DNA from: DASRCB01 sp035653295
GTDB lineage: Bacteria > Acidobacteriota > Terriglobia > Bryobacterales > Bryobacteraceae
Length of the DNA stretch: 21,682 nucleotides
Assembly: GCA_035653295.1 (NCBI GenBank)
Contig: DASRCB010000093.1
Span: 1 to 21,682 of the forward strand
Direction: 5' to 3'
Both the position numbers and the translations under genes were made by a program. Each line of letters starts with the position of its first letter. Position 1 is the first letter of the stretch. Below are positions 15,301 through 21,682 of the stretch, piece after piece. Under the pieces are notes generated by a model, which had not been told where the DNA came from, did no database searches, and worked only from the letters and a program-made list of their open reading frames with translations.

Positions 15301-16200
15301 AGCGGCGTCGCGCGCTTCTCTGGTCCTGGCTTCCGGTGTTGGCGGCTCCGTCCCAGGCGCCTGAGGGGCCAGTGTGGTTGGGTCGGCGCCGTACAGCCGG
15401 ATGGCCCGTGAAAACGCGATCTCATCCAGTTCGTCGGCCAGCACCAGCGAGAACGGAACCGGAACCTCGAGATCCTTGCATAACTGCCGCAGCAGGATAC
15501 GATCAGCCAGCACGGCCTTTCGCTGCGCGCCGGTTTTCCTGGCCCAGTCTTCGGCAACCGCCCGCTGCGTTAAGTCGGCCCCGCGACTGCCGGCAATGGC
15601 GTTCGCGCGGCCGGTGATCTCCTGCTCGAGCAACAGCTCGGCCGGGAGGAAGGCGTCGAACAAAGCGGCCACCTGTTCGCTGCCCGCTGTTAACAGCCAG
15701 TTGGCGATCTTGTAGAACAGATCCTCGCGGGTCAGCAGACTCGCGGCGAAGCTCTGGTCGCCGGTGCGCGTCTCCGGAACAAAATCGATCGCCGCCGCGA
15801 GCTTCTCCAGGGCCGTGAACCGCCTTTCGAGAACCTGTAAGGCAGCACTTGCCGCAACCGCACGCAGATCCTGCGCCGGCTGTCTTCTGAGCGCCCGGTT
15901 GGTCCTCCGCGCGCTGAACCAGTGCATCGGATCGCGCAGTCGAAACTTCTCGGGCTCCAGTTGCTGGCCGGGAGAGAAGCGGCGCAGGGGTTGTGAAGGA
16001 TCCCAGTCGTCAGCCGCGACGTTGCCGGTCAGATCGAGCAGGCCCTGCAGGTAAGAGTAGTCGCGCCCGGCGCGCTTCGCAAGCTCCGCCTGCCAGGACA
16101 TCGCCAGCGCCGCCCGGACGCTGCCCTCGCCTGGATACAACTCGTGCAGCAGCCAGAGGTGCGATGTGATGTGGATCGCGAGCTCGAGAACCGGTTCCAT
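12343..16200 (-). CDS. Very large patatin-like phospholipase with multi-helix membrane insertion
   Basis: A 1285-residue protein. The patatin catalytic parts are visible but far apart: the oxyanion loop SGGGIRSATF (about 333-342), nucleophile Ser367 in STVSGGGYIG, and Asp1091 in LLSDGGHFENMGLYELV. Between them, residues about 465-880 contain roughly ten hydrophobic helices; the classical soluble patatin domain keeps Ser and Asp about 200 residues apart. The first 330 residues are a mostly helical region I do not recognise. Patatins cleave acyl groups from phospholipids. This one is probably in the inner membrane, with catalytic parts on one face. AGAGG precedes the ATG by 7 nt. It overlaps the downstream propeller gene by 4 nt. 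Confidence 0.88.
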   Translation of the reverse strand: MEPVLELAIHITSHLWLLHELYPGEGSVRAALAMSWQAELAKRAGRDYSYLQGLLDLTGNVAADDWDPSQPLRRFSPGQQLEPEKFRLRDPMHWFSARRTNRALRRQPAQDLRAVAASAALQVLERRFTALEKLAAAIDFVPETRTGDQSFAASLLTREDLFYKIANWLLTAGSEQVAALFDAFLPAELLLEQEITGRANAIAGSRGADLTQRAVAEDWARKTGAQRKAVLADRILLRQLCKDLEVPVPFSLVLADELDEIAFSRAIRLYGADPTTLAPQAPGTEPPTPEARTREARDAADRAAAARKQSGVAPDCTAPSQQAFQSQLFGLALSGGGIRSATFALGLLQGMADRNILPYIDVLSTVSGGGYIGTWLNAWIKRRGGVSAVQQSLRGAASYLLATPGCAPPGAANRRSDVPDPLALVTHNSDPQADHVRPVRVLREYARYLAPQAGLFSADFWTIVATWFRNTALNLGILVFLFGALLLIPRIAIYFLLHLRRPMYQTLRGPAEVLIRVLPGHLQLRQVSSGLALLITGLPILWGCRLIGKYSLATFGSYRGGRGARGSNDVQIVTRVMPWIVAGSFLQIAVIWNIGITQRVANAASAVFCIVFMAGALVLWHYTPPWAQAGRGASATRRRIAVIAAFLCSAVVGFGLAEGFCAALNTLGMNTQRGLWEVGSFGLALMITIIGAILVVFLGLAGRELSDEQREWWSRLGAWYILVIGGWLVVCAISFFMPLWLALLGLQAAAAGLSWAAISAAGAKIAFSPESGRDQGMAQGPVRRAIMNIAPTVFVIGTLSAVSFGLFWALQWLIDWRPDLSGNPVAHQLCCSTASLSLAHMVDLYWPLMDPGSYAPVLLLILFGALCLLLAWRVDINEFSMHHFYKNRLVRAYLGASRARAHRFPNAFTGFDPEDDIRLSRFQHADPTRPSDMARDCKASFAGPYPIINTALNVTRGENLGIQERKAESFVFTPLWSGFDFSRRQTTVREACLAEYAFQRTDRFGEPDAGGVLAGTAMAISGAAFSSNAGFHTSPALAFLLTVFGVRLGWWAGNPRGSSWTQPSPALGLLYLIKEASANTTTSSNFVLLSDGGHFENMGLYELVRRRCRFIIVSDAEEDIKFKLEGIGGAIRKCRDDFGVVIDLNLDALQPVGDPAVSRLHYSMGRIIYPEEKDCGRLIYIKSSVTGDEPLDIIEFRKRHAEFPHTSTANQFFDESHFESYRELGQHVASGIFVQDMPPLPLAAGESAGQHVRKMFDRIEQAWNEQLNAAPKARADTTSAEEQRS

Positions 16201-16268
16201 AGCTGCGCCTCTTCGGCGAACCTTTCACGGATTTCGACAGTATACGTGAGAAGCGGGGCAGACGGAAC

Positions 16269-17645
16269 TCAGTAGCCGATCGGGATTTGCACCGACGGGG
16301 ATGTTCCCGCAGCGTTCGTCGCCGTCACAGCCACGGCGCCGAGCTGCGTAGCGGTCCCGGTGACGGGGAACTGCGCGGCCAGCTGGAATAATCCCCCGCT
16401 TTGCGGCGCGTTTTGTGCGAAAAACTGCTGGAATTTCGCGGTCACATCCACAACAACGACGCCGCTGGGAATCTCTTTCCCGCTGGTATCGAAAAAGGTG
16501 AAGGACAGCGCCGTCGTCGCATGTGTGTTATCGAACCCAGGCAGCGTGACTGCGATGCCGTTGCCCACCACCTTCGCCGACGCCGTGTCGAAGCTCACGA
16601 CGGCAGGAGTTACCACCAGCGTGGCCTGGCTGATCTGGCCTCCGAGACTGAGCGTGAAGGTAATCGTACCCGCTGTCGTGCCTGTCTGGAAGGTACACGC
16701 CGCCCCGGTGCCGCACTGCCCCGCCGCCGCTCCATTCGCGATCTGCACGTTCTCAGTTCGCGAGCCGGTATCCAGGAACTGAATGGCCGGGTCGTCGGAC
16801 GCTCCGGGCGTTGAAGGGACGAAGGACATGGTGAGAGTGCCGCTGCCCGCGCTTTGGGCCGCCGACGCAAGCTGCACGGCGATGGTCGCCTGCTGCCGGC
16901 TGGCGCTCGCCCCCGAACTGATGGCCAGTGATGCGGGTGGCAGCGGCGGCTGGAACGCATCGCCCGTAAGTCCGAACGGCTGACCATTGATGGAAAGCGC
17001 GCCGGTATTCGTTCCCGACGCGACGGGCTGAAAGGTGATCTGAACAGCCTGGGTCGTATTCGGCGGAAGCGTGAATGGCAGCGCGGGCAGAGTGGCCTGA
17101 AAACTGTCCCCGCTCACAGTCATGGTGCTGATGGTCAGGGGTGTGGACCACGGGTTGACGACACTGAAGCTCTTCGCCGTGGAGGCGGCCACCTGAGTTT
17201 TCGGGAACGCGATCACATCACCGGCCTGCCAGGTTGCGCCGGTTGCGTCGGCGAGTTCCGGGATCGCAACCGCATGTCCCACCAAAAGCGCCGAGAAACT
17301 GTCGATGGTCAGCAATGCGCGGTAGTCGTTGGGCTGAACCGGCGCGAACGCGACATGGAAGTCGAGCGTGGACCCGGGCGCCAGAGTGTAGTGCAATGGC
17401 GGAGGATCCGGCACGGCGAAGTCGAATCCGTTGACGTTGACCGTTCCGATGGAGGTCGCGTTCTGGCCGCTGTTAAGGATCTGAAAGTGAAGGCTGGCGG
17501 TTGTGCCCGCGGCGATCGTGCCAACATCCTCAGTCCCGGCCACCGGGATTACCTGTGCCGAACCGGAGTCCGGAATGTACGAGACCTGAATCTGCGCCAG
17601 CGCGGCCAGCGGGAGAGCCAGGACAAGAAGAACGGAGCGCAGCAT
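16269..17645 (-). CDS. Exported protein with two ASH/choice-of-anchor-D-like Ig domains
   Basis: A 458-residue protein. Residues 1-18 (MLRSVLLVLALPLAALAQ) are a signal peptide, which fixes the start at 17645. Residues about 38-120 and 142-228 are two related beta-sandwich units: VGTIAAGTTASLHFQILNSG with FHVAFAPVQPNDYRALLTI, and SFSVVNPWSTPL with VQITFQPVASGTNTGALSI. Both resemble ASPM-SPD2-Hydin/choice-of-anchor-D domains. The C-terminal part (240-458) is beta-rich with one cysteine pair (Cys311/Cys317) and no recognised motif. Such domains are usually surface or periplasmic binding and scaffold modules. The start overlaps the upstream stop as TGATG, so the gene is coupled to the preceding exported protein. 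Confidence 0.75.
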   Translation of the reverse strand: MLRSVLLVLALPLAALAQIQVSYIPDSGSAQVIPVAGTEDVGTIAAGTTASLHFQILNSGQNATSIGTVNVNGFDFAVPDPPPLHYTLAPGSTLDFHVAFAPVQPNDYRALLTIDSFSALLVGHAVAIPELADATGATWQAGDVIAFPKTQVAASTAKSFSVVNPWSTPLTISTMTVSGDSFQATLPALPFTLPPNTTQAVQITFQPVASGTNTGALSINGQPFGLTGDAFQPPLPPASLAISSGASASRQQATIAVQLASAAQSAGSGTLTMSFVPSTPGASDDPAIQFLDTGSRTENVQIANGAAAGQCGTGAACTFQTGTTAGTITFTLSLGGQISQATLVVTPAVVSFDTASAKVVGNGIAVTLPGFDNTHATTALSFTFFDTSGKEIPSGVVVVDVTAKFQQFFAQNAPQSGGLFQLAAQFPVTGTATQLGAVAVTATNAAGTSPSVQIPIGY

Positions 17646-18406
17646 CACCGCACCTCCGGAATCTGAGACACCGCTCCATCCGCGAGTCGCACGGCAAAGC
17701 GTCTGCCCTCCCCGTTCGCCGACACGAGTGCCCATTCGGCGGACATGGATGCGATGGACGACGCCGCATGAGGAAACGCGCTATGACGCTCTTCGCCCCG
17801 GGCATCGCGCAGCACCAGTTCGCCGGGAACGGCGTACAGGATTCTGCCGTCGGGCATGAGCAGGGGAGCGCCGATGGCGCCAGGGAGGCGTAGCGTGTTT
17901 GCGATGGCGCCATCGCCAAGGCGCACGCGCAGAATCTCGAGGGCGTTGTTTCTCGACACCGCGAGATCGATGTGATTCCGATCCGCCGTTCCGATAGACA
18001 GCACCTCGCCGGAGACGGCTCGCAGCGACAGCCTGCAAGCGCAGAATCCTGTCGGGCAGCGGCGCAGGAGAGTTTGACCTTGCGGCAGCCACGCGAACTC
18101 CGGAGCGCCGCCGGTAGCAAAAGCGAACAGCGCCGGACCGCCGCCGACTTCCGCGTGCGCGAGCTCGTGTCCGGCTGTATCCAGGGCGCGAACCTGCGAT
18201 GCTGTCTTGATCAGCACCGCCTCGCCGCTGGAGGCCGACGAGATCGCGCCAACAGCGAGCGGCTCACCTTCGAGGAAGTTGCCCGCAATACCAAGAACGG
18301 GGCGAACGGCGCCGGCCGAATCACCGGCGATGCCGACGTGCGGCGCCGATACCTGAGCGGCGCACGATGCCGCCGCCAGCAATACCGCGGCAAAGAAGCT
18401 TTTCAT
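17645..18406 (-). CDS. Exported propeller-like protein, possible lipoprotein
   Basis: A 253-residue protein of unknown function. MKSFFAAVLLAAAS followed by Cys15 resembles a lipoprotein signal, although the -3 residue is Ala rather than the usual Leu, so ordinary signal cleavage is also possible. The mature part has short beta-strand repeats (VLIKTASQVRALDTAG, LSLRAVSGEVLSIG, LLMPDGRILYAVPGELVL, WALVSANGEGRRFAVR), suggesting a small beta-propeller. TGGAG lies 8 nt before the ATG. It overlaps the next gene (ASH-like domains) by 3 nt and starts 31 nt after the Ig-like gene, so the three form a compact operon. Confidence 0.72.
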   Translation of the reverse strand: MKSFFAAVLLAAASCAAQVSAPHVGIAGDSAGAVRPVLGIAGNFLEGEPLAVGAISSASSGEAVLIKTASQVRALDTAGHELAHAEVGGGPALFAFATGGAPEFAWLPQGQTLLRRCPTGFCACRLSLRAVSGEVLSIGTADRNHIDLAVSRNNALEILRVRLGDGAIANTLRLPGAIGAPLLMPDGRILYAVPGELVLRDARGEERHSAFPHAASSIASMSAEWALVSANGEGRRFAVRLADGAVSQIPEVR

Positions 18407-18437
18407 TTGTACACTCCAGAACTCAGCGCGGAGCGAA

Positions 18438-19067
18438 TCAGGGATGTGGTCCTATGCTGATCGCGGGCGTTCCTACCTGTGGCGGCGCGGCAACATTGGC
18501 CGCGGTCGATGCCGAGGCCGGTGATCGCGCTCCCAGCGCAACGCCGGCGAGAGCAATCCCAGCGATGCCCGCGCCGACGATGAGCCATTTCTTGTGCGAA
18601 TGGCTGGCCGTGAATCGGCCCGTGCCGCCCGCACTTGCCGCGCCTGCAGTCGTGGCCGTCAGCTTGTCACTGAGGTAAACCGAAGTGACCGTGCCGGCGC
18701 GGGCCTTGTCTTTCGCCGCAGTGATACGGATCTCCACCGGCCCCGGCTCCGCGTTCCAGCGCATGCCGAAAACGGTGGCGCGGCCATCGGGCCCGGTCAT
18801 AACGATGTCGCTGGTTAAGCCTCCGGAAAAGCTTCCTCCCGGTCCGGATTCCGGCAGGCGGAAACTCACTGCGGCGCCCTCCACCGGCCGCCCGGTTTCA
18901 TCGGTCACCTGAACGGTAATGCCGCGCGTCGCGCGGGATCCCGCTGCGTACACCGCGCTTTCGCCCTCAACGACCCGGATCTGTAAAATCGCCGCCGCCT
19001 GCAGGGAAGCCGATTGTATGAGGAGCGCCGCCACACCGGCCGGCGCCCAGGTCCTGTTGCATCCCAC
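18438..19067 (-). CDS. Exported Ig-like (Big-1 type) protein with C-terminal membrane segment
   Basis: A 209-residue protein with a probable GTG start and no clear ribosome site. A signal-like segment lies at 9-26. Residues about 28-135 are one bacterial Ig-like domain of the invasin/intimin group 1 type: GITVQVTDETGRPVEGAAVSF, then GPDGRATVFGMRW, then VTSVYL. After a glycine/alanine/serine linker, KKWLIVGAGIAGIALAGVALG (159-179) is a membrane helix, and a 30-residue tail follows. The likely role is an envelope-anchored structural or adhesive module. It is the first of three closely spaced exported-protein genes. Confidence 0.75.
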   Translation of the reverse strand: MGCNRTWAPAGVAALLIQSASLQAAAILQIRVVEGESAVYAAGSRATRGITVQVTDETGRPVEGAAVSFRLPESGPGGSFSGGLTSDIVMTGPDGRATVFGMRWNAEPGPVEIRITAAKDKARAGTVTSVYLSDKLTATTAGAASAGGTGRFTASHSHKKWLIVGAGIAGIALAGVALGARSPASASTAANVAAPPQVGTPAISIGPHP

Positions 19068-19112
19068 GTCTATACGTGCGCGGGGAAGGGAATAACTCTC
19101 AGCGGGCGATGC

Positions 19113-19856
19113 TCAGGTCTTCGAGTCCGGTGGGTTCGAATTGCCGACCGCGCGAAGCAGGATGACCGTCACATTGTCCGGAGCGCCGGCTTCCCGGGCG
19201 GCCTGAATGAGGGTGCGGCATTTATCCTCCAGCGCGCCGGGCGTGGAGAGCGTGTCGGCAATGGTATCCGCATCGACGACGCCGTGCAGTCCATCGCTGC
19301 ACAAGAGCACCTGCGTGCCAGGATCGGGCGAAATCGCGTACGCGTGCACGCGCAGGGGCGAGCTGACCCCTATGGCCATGGTCAGCACGTGCCGCATGGG
19401 ATGGGTCTTCAGGCTGTCATCGTCAATGCCCAGCCTGCGGCCTACCTCCTGGACCCACGTCTGATCTTCAGTGATCGCTGAAAGCCCGAACACGTCGTAT
19501 ACGTAAGCGCGGCTGTCGCCCACGCTCGCGATCATGAGATCGGCGCCGTTCGACAGTGCGGCCACGAGTGTCGTGCCCATGCCTTCCAGGTTGGCGTCAG
19601 CGGCGGCCGCGGCCATGACCCGCCGATTCGCTTCTTCGAAAGCGTGCGGCAGTGTCTCTCCGTTCAGGTTGTCGCAGCGTTCGACATAATCGATGACCGC
19701 GTCAACTGCCATGCGGGAAGCGTGTTCGCCGGCCTGCGCGCCGCCCATGCCGTCGGCGACGACATAGAGGGAATGCTCGGGAACGATGGCGAAGGAGTCC
19801 TCGTTATTGGGGCGTACGCAGCCCGCGTCGGACATGCCGGCGGCTTCGATCGTCAT
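19113..19856 (-). CDS. PP2C-family serine/threonine protein phosphatase
   Basis: A 247-residue protein, the compact length of bacterial Stp1/PrpC-type enzymes. It has no signal or membrane segment, so it is cytoplasmic. All metal-binding PP2C motifs are present: VRPNNEDSF (14-22), VVADGMGG (32-39) with Asp35, GMGTTLVAA (92-100), GDSRAYVY (113-120), ITEDQTWVQEVGR (128-140), CSDGLHGVV (186-194) with Asp188, and GAPDNVTVILL (224-234). It removes phosphate from Ser/Thr proteins, usually opposing a Hanks-type kinase; no kinase gene is in the window. It lies among genes for exported proteins and may regulate envelope or secretion functions. Confidence 0.95.
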   Translation of the reverse strand: MTIEAAGMSDAGCVRPNNEDSFAIVPEHSLYVVADGMGGAQAGEHASRMAVDAVIDYVERCDNLNGETLPHAFEEANRRVMAAAAADANLEGMGTTLVAALSNGADLMIASVGDSRAYVYDVFGLSAITEDQTWVQEVGRRLGIDDDSLKTHPMRHVLTMAIGVSSPLRVHAYAISPDPGTQVLLCSDGLHGVVDADTIADTLSTPGALEDKCRTLIQAAREAGAPDNVTVILLRAVGNSNPPDSKT

Positions 19857-19950
19857 GAGCTTTAGCGATTATAACCTCGGGGTCCGCCGTTCGATCCTTC
19901 GATCTCCTGAAAAGCGTGCGCCGGATCACGTCGCTTTCCGTGGTCCGCAC

Positions 19951-21135
19951 TCACTTCTTTTGCAGAATCGATTTCAGCTCGCGATAGGCGCTTTCTTCGT
20001 AGTTCGTCTTAATGCGCTCGAGGTTCACCGTGCGCGTATCTCCGGGCCGGGGGCCATTCCGGGTCTGGCATCGCTCGAGGAGCACAGGCGCGTCGCGATC
20101 GTCGGGATCGCGCTCCAGCACGGCCCGGAACCGATCCGCGGCCTGGTCGAACATGCCGCGCTTCCACAACGCGTACCCCACGTTGAACTGATACGCGGGA
20201 TCGCTCTGATCGCCATCCAGCGCCTTTTGAAAGTTGTCCACTGCCTGCGGCAGGTTGCGGCGAGACTGCGCGGCGCCGAGATCGTTGAGGACTTCGTTCA
20301 GCGGCAGATTGGCGGCGACCAGCTCGAACGCACCCTGCGCCCCGGCATAGTCGCCGCTGTTGAACCGCGCCAGGCCGAGGAAGAAATTCGCCTGCAGGTA
20401 ATCAGGATCCGATTGCGCTACCTTCTGCAGCCAGTCAGCCGCGGCCCGGTATTGCCGCTGTTGCCATTCCAGACGGCCGAGCTGAAAAGCGGCGGGCGAG
20501 AAGTCACTCTGCAGGCGGACGGCCTGAGAGAAGAAGCGCAGCCGGTCCTCATCCTTGTGCGCAAGAAGGCCGCGGATGTAGTTCTCCAGCGCGTCGACAC
20601 GAACCGGAGGATGCCGGCGCAGGAAGTCCTGCTCGGCGGGAGCGGTTGACGGACTGATGTACTTCAGCGCCTGCCACGCGACCTGGTTCTGGAGGGCGGC
20701 CAAATCCTCCAGAGCGCCCACCTCACTGAAGCGAGGACCCTGGCGGAACTGCTTCAGATCCAGAATCTGTGCCTGAATATGCAGACTTCCGCGGCTCTTC
20801 TTAGGGTCGTCGGCAGCTTTCAGATCGAATGTGCCGTATATCACTTCCTCGGCGTCCACCGACTGTCCCAGGCGCACGACGGAAGCAAGTGTTAGCGGAG
20901 AACCGGAGGGTTGCAGCGAGAGTCGATGATAGGCCTCCTCGCGATCGTCTCGCGCCACCGCCAGCATGCCCTGGGAGGATATGCCGTCGAGAATTGCTTC
21001 CCCGATACTCTCACCGATCCAGTCCAGATTGGGCCGCCCGGACTCGTTGAAAAAAGGAAGGACAAGATAGGTATCCGCGCGCAGCAGCGACACTCCGAAC
21101 AGGAGCAGCGCTGCGCGCGCAGAGAAAAACCGCAT
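19951..21135 (-). CDS. Exported TolB-like/TPR-repeat protein
   Basis: A 394-residue protein. Residues 1-20 (MRFFSARAALLLFGVSLLRA) are a signal peptide. Residues 22-105 (TYLVLPFFNESGRPNLDWIG onward, VDAEEVIYGTFDL) resemble the TolB/FlgO-like alpha-beta domain that often precedes TPRs. About four tetratricopeptide repeats follow between 212 and 345 (FSPAAFQLGRLEWQQRQYRA, LQANFFLGLARFNSGDYAGA, VLNDLGAAQSRRNLPQAVDN, AYQFNVGYALWKRGMFDQAA). The C-terminus is basic and helical. It is probably a periplasmic protein-interaction scaffold. It is 50 nt downstream of the small exported-protein gene and 94 nt upstream of the phosphatase gene. Confidence 0.85.
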   Translation of the reverse strand: MRFFSARAALLLFGVSLLRADTYLVLPFFNESGRPNLDWIGESIGEAILDGISSQGMLAVARDDREEAYHRLSLQPSGSPLTLASVVRLGQSVDAEEVIYGTFDLKAADDPKKSRGSLHIQAQILDLKQFRQGPRFSEVGALEDLAALQNQVAWQALKYISPSTAPAEQDFLRRHPPVRVDALENYIRGLLAHKDEDRLRFFSQAVRLQSDFSPAAFQLGRLEWQQRQYRAAADWLQKVAQSDPDYLQANFFLGLARFNSGDYAGAQGAFELVAANLPLNEVLNDLGAAQSRRNLPQAVDNFQKALDGDQSDPAYQFNVGYALWKRGMFDQAADRFRAVLERDPDDRDAPVLLERCQTRNGPRPGDTRTVNLERIKTNYEESAYRELKSILQKK

Positions 21136-21185
21136 GAATTCAGGTTAACAAGTGGAGTTCGGCGGACCCTTACGGACCCTTGCGA

Positions 21186-21512
21186 CTAGTCGCTGAAGAT
21201 GAGCCGGGTCGAGGTGCCGCCGATGTTCAGTTCCTGCAGCTTCAACTTGCCATCCGCGCTGGTGTCATAGCGGAACGTCGTCTGCCGGAACTTGCTGTTG
21301 GCGGTTTCCACCTTCACCTTGGCTTCCGTGGTCTCGCGGCCTTTATGGAAAACGGCCTTGTTGTCCTTATCGAGGACGTCGACCTTGTATTCGCCGGCCT
21401 TGAGTTCCGTGCCATTGATCACGGTGGGCTCGAGCAGCCGCACGTTGTACGTGGCGGCGCTGGCGGCGGCGACAGCGAGGGTCGCAAAAGAAATGAGGAC
21501 TTTTCTGATCAT
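21186..21512 (-). CDS. Small exported protein of unknown function
   Basis: A 108-residue protein. Residues 1-19 (MIRKVLISFATLAVAAASA) form a clear signal peptide. The mature part is a small beta-rich domain (TYNVRLLEPTVINGTELKAG, YKVDVLDKDNKAVFHKGR, TTFRYDTSADGKLKLQELNI) ending in RLIFSD. Its charged, alternating pattern resembles small acidobacterial secreted beta-sandwich proteins, but I cannot name the family. It is the first gene of the eight-gene minus-strand block; a GGAG about 10 nt upstream is its probable ribosome site. Confidence 0.78.
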   Translation of the reverse strand: MIRKVLISFATLAVAAASAATYNVRLLEPTVINGTELKAGEYKVDVLDKDNKAVFHKGRETTEAKVKVETANSKFRQTTFRYDTSADGKLKLQELNIGGTSTRLIFSD

Positions 21513-21620
21513 ATATTAGGACTCCGAGTGACGGTAATCAACTCCAATGTAAATACGATGGCCGATTAGATTTGGTTACGGAGCATATAAACAGAATATT
21601 CGCGCTCGTGGTAGTAGTAC

Positions 21621-21652
21621 GATGCACGCCGTGCTCTTCTTCAGCGTGCATC
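21621..21652. repeat. Perfect 9-bp inverted repeat upstream of the minus-strand block
   Basis: GATGCACGC (21621-21629), a 14-nt spacer and GCGTGCATC (21644-21652) form a perfect inverted repeat about 110 bp upstream of the small exported-protein gene. It has no T-tract on either side, so it is not a standard terminator; an operator or RNA hairpin is possible. The rest of 21513-21682 shows no clear gene or promoter. Confidence 0.4.
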
Positions 21653-21682
21653 TGACCGAGTCGCGTGTGCGCTCGATGATCG

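Noticed and set aside
17646..17735. N-terminal extension of the ASH-like-domain protein
   Set aside because: The extra 30 residues precede a clear signal peptide and lie inside the upstream gene; the TGATG overlap at 17643-17647 is the natural start.
21622..21682. Start of a plus-strand gene running off the right edge
   Set aside because: About 20 codons without a ribosome site or recognisable motif, inside an inverted repeat; not enough sequence to support a gene.

Overview
The window is bacterial, GC-rich and densely coded. It most resembles an Acidobacteriota genome of the Solibacterales/Bryobacterales type. That placement is inferred from family content: an outer-membrane receptor start with a carboxypeptidase-regulatory plug, Tat- and Sec-exported Gfo/Idh/MocA oxidoreductases, and many secreted propeller and Ig-like proteins. 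There is no rRNA, CRISPR array or transposase, and no intact tRNA.

Region A (1-6700) reads as one regulated catabolic locus. It holds the start of a TonB-receptor-type protein (minus), a HutC-subfamily GntR repressor (plus), a plus-strand operon (URO-D-like protein, sugar isomerase/epimerase-like TIM barrel, Tat-exported oxidoreductase) and a facing minus-strand operon (Sec-exported oxidoreductase, SGNH esterase). The two operons converge with only 3 nt between their stop codons. Each of the four transcription units starts from a TTGACA-like/-10 promoter whose -10 end is overlapped by a version of the palindrome TGGTCTAGACCA, the known operator type of the DasR/NagR branch of HutC regulators. 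Two of the promoters carry a second operator exactly 20 bp further on. The picture is a single-regulator regulon for uptake, de-esterification and largely envelope-located oxidation of a carbohydrate-like substrate; the substrate is unknown.

Region B (6701-11368, plus strand) has a HisC-family aminotransferase next to a 4-hydroxyphenylpyruvate dioxygenase (probable tyrosine degradation), a small cysteine-rich zinc-ribbon protein, a six-helix membrane protein and an alpha/beta hydrolase coupled to it. A sequence resembling the 3' end of a tRNA gene lies between regions A and B.

Region C (11372-21512, all minus strand) has eight genes in a row. From upstream to downstream they encode a small exported protein, an exported TolB-like/TPR protein, a PP2C phosphatase, an Ig-like anchored protein, an exported propeller-like protein, an exported protein with ASH-like domains, a 1285-residue patatin-like membrane phospholipase and a six-repeat propeller whose GTG start overlaps the phospholipase stop. 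This looks like an envelope-directed block, but its joint function is not known.
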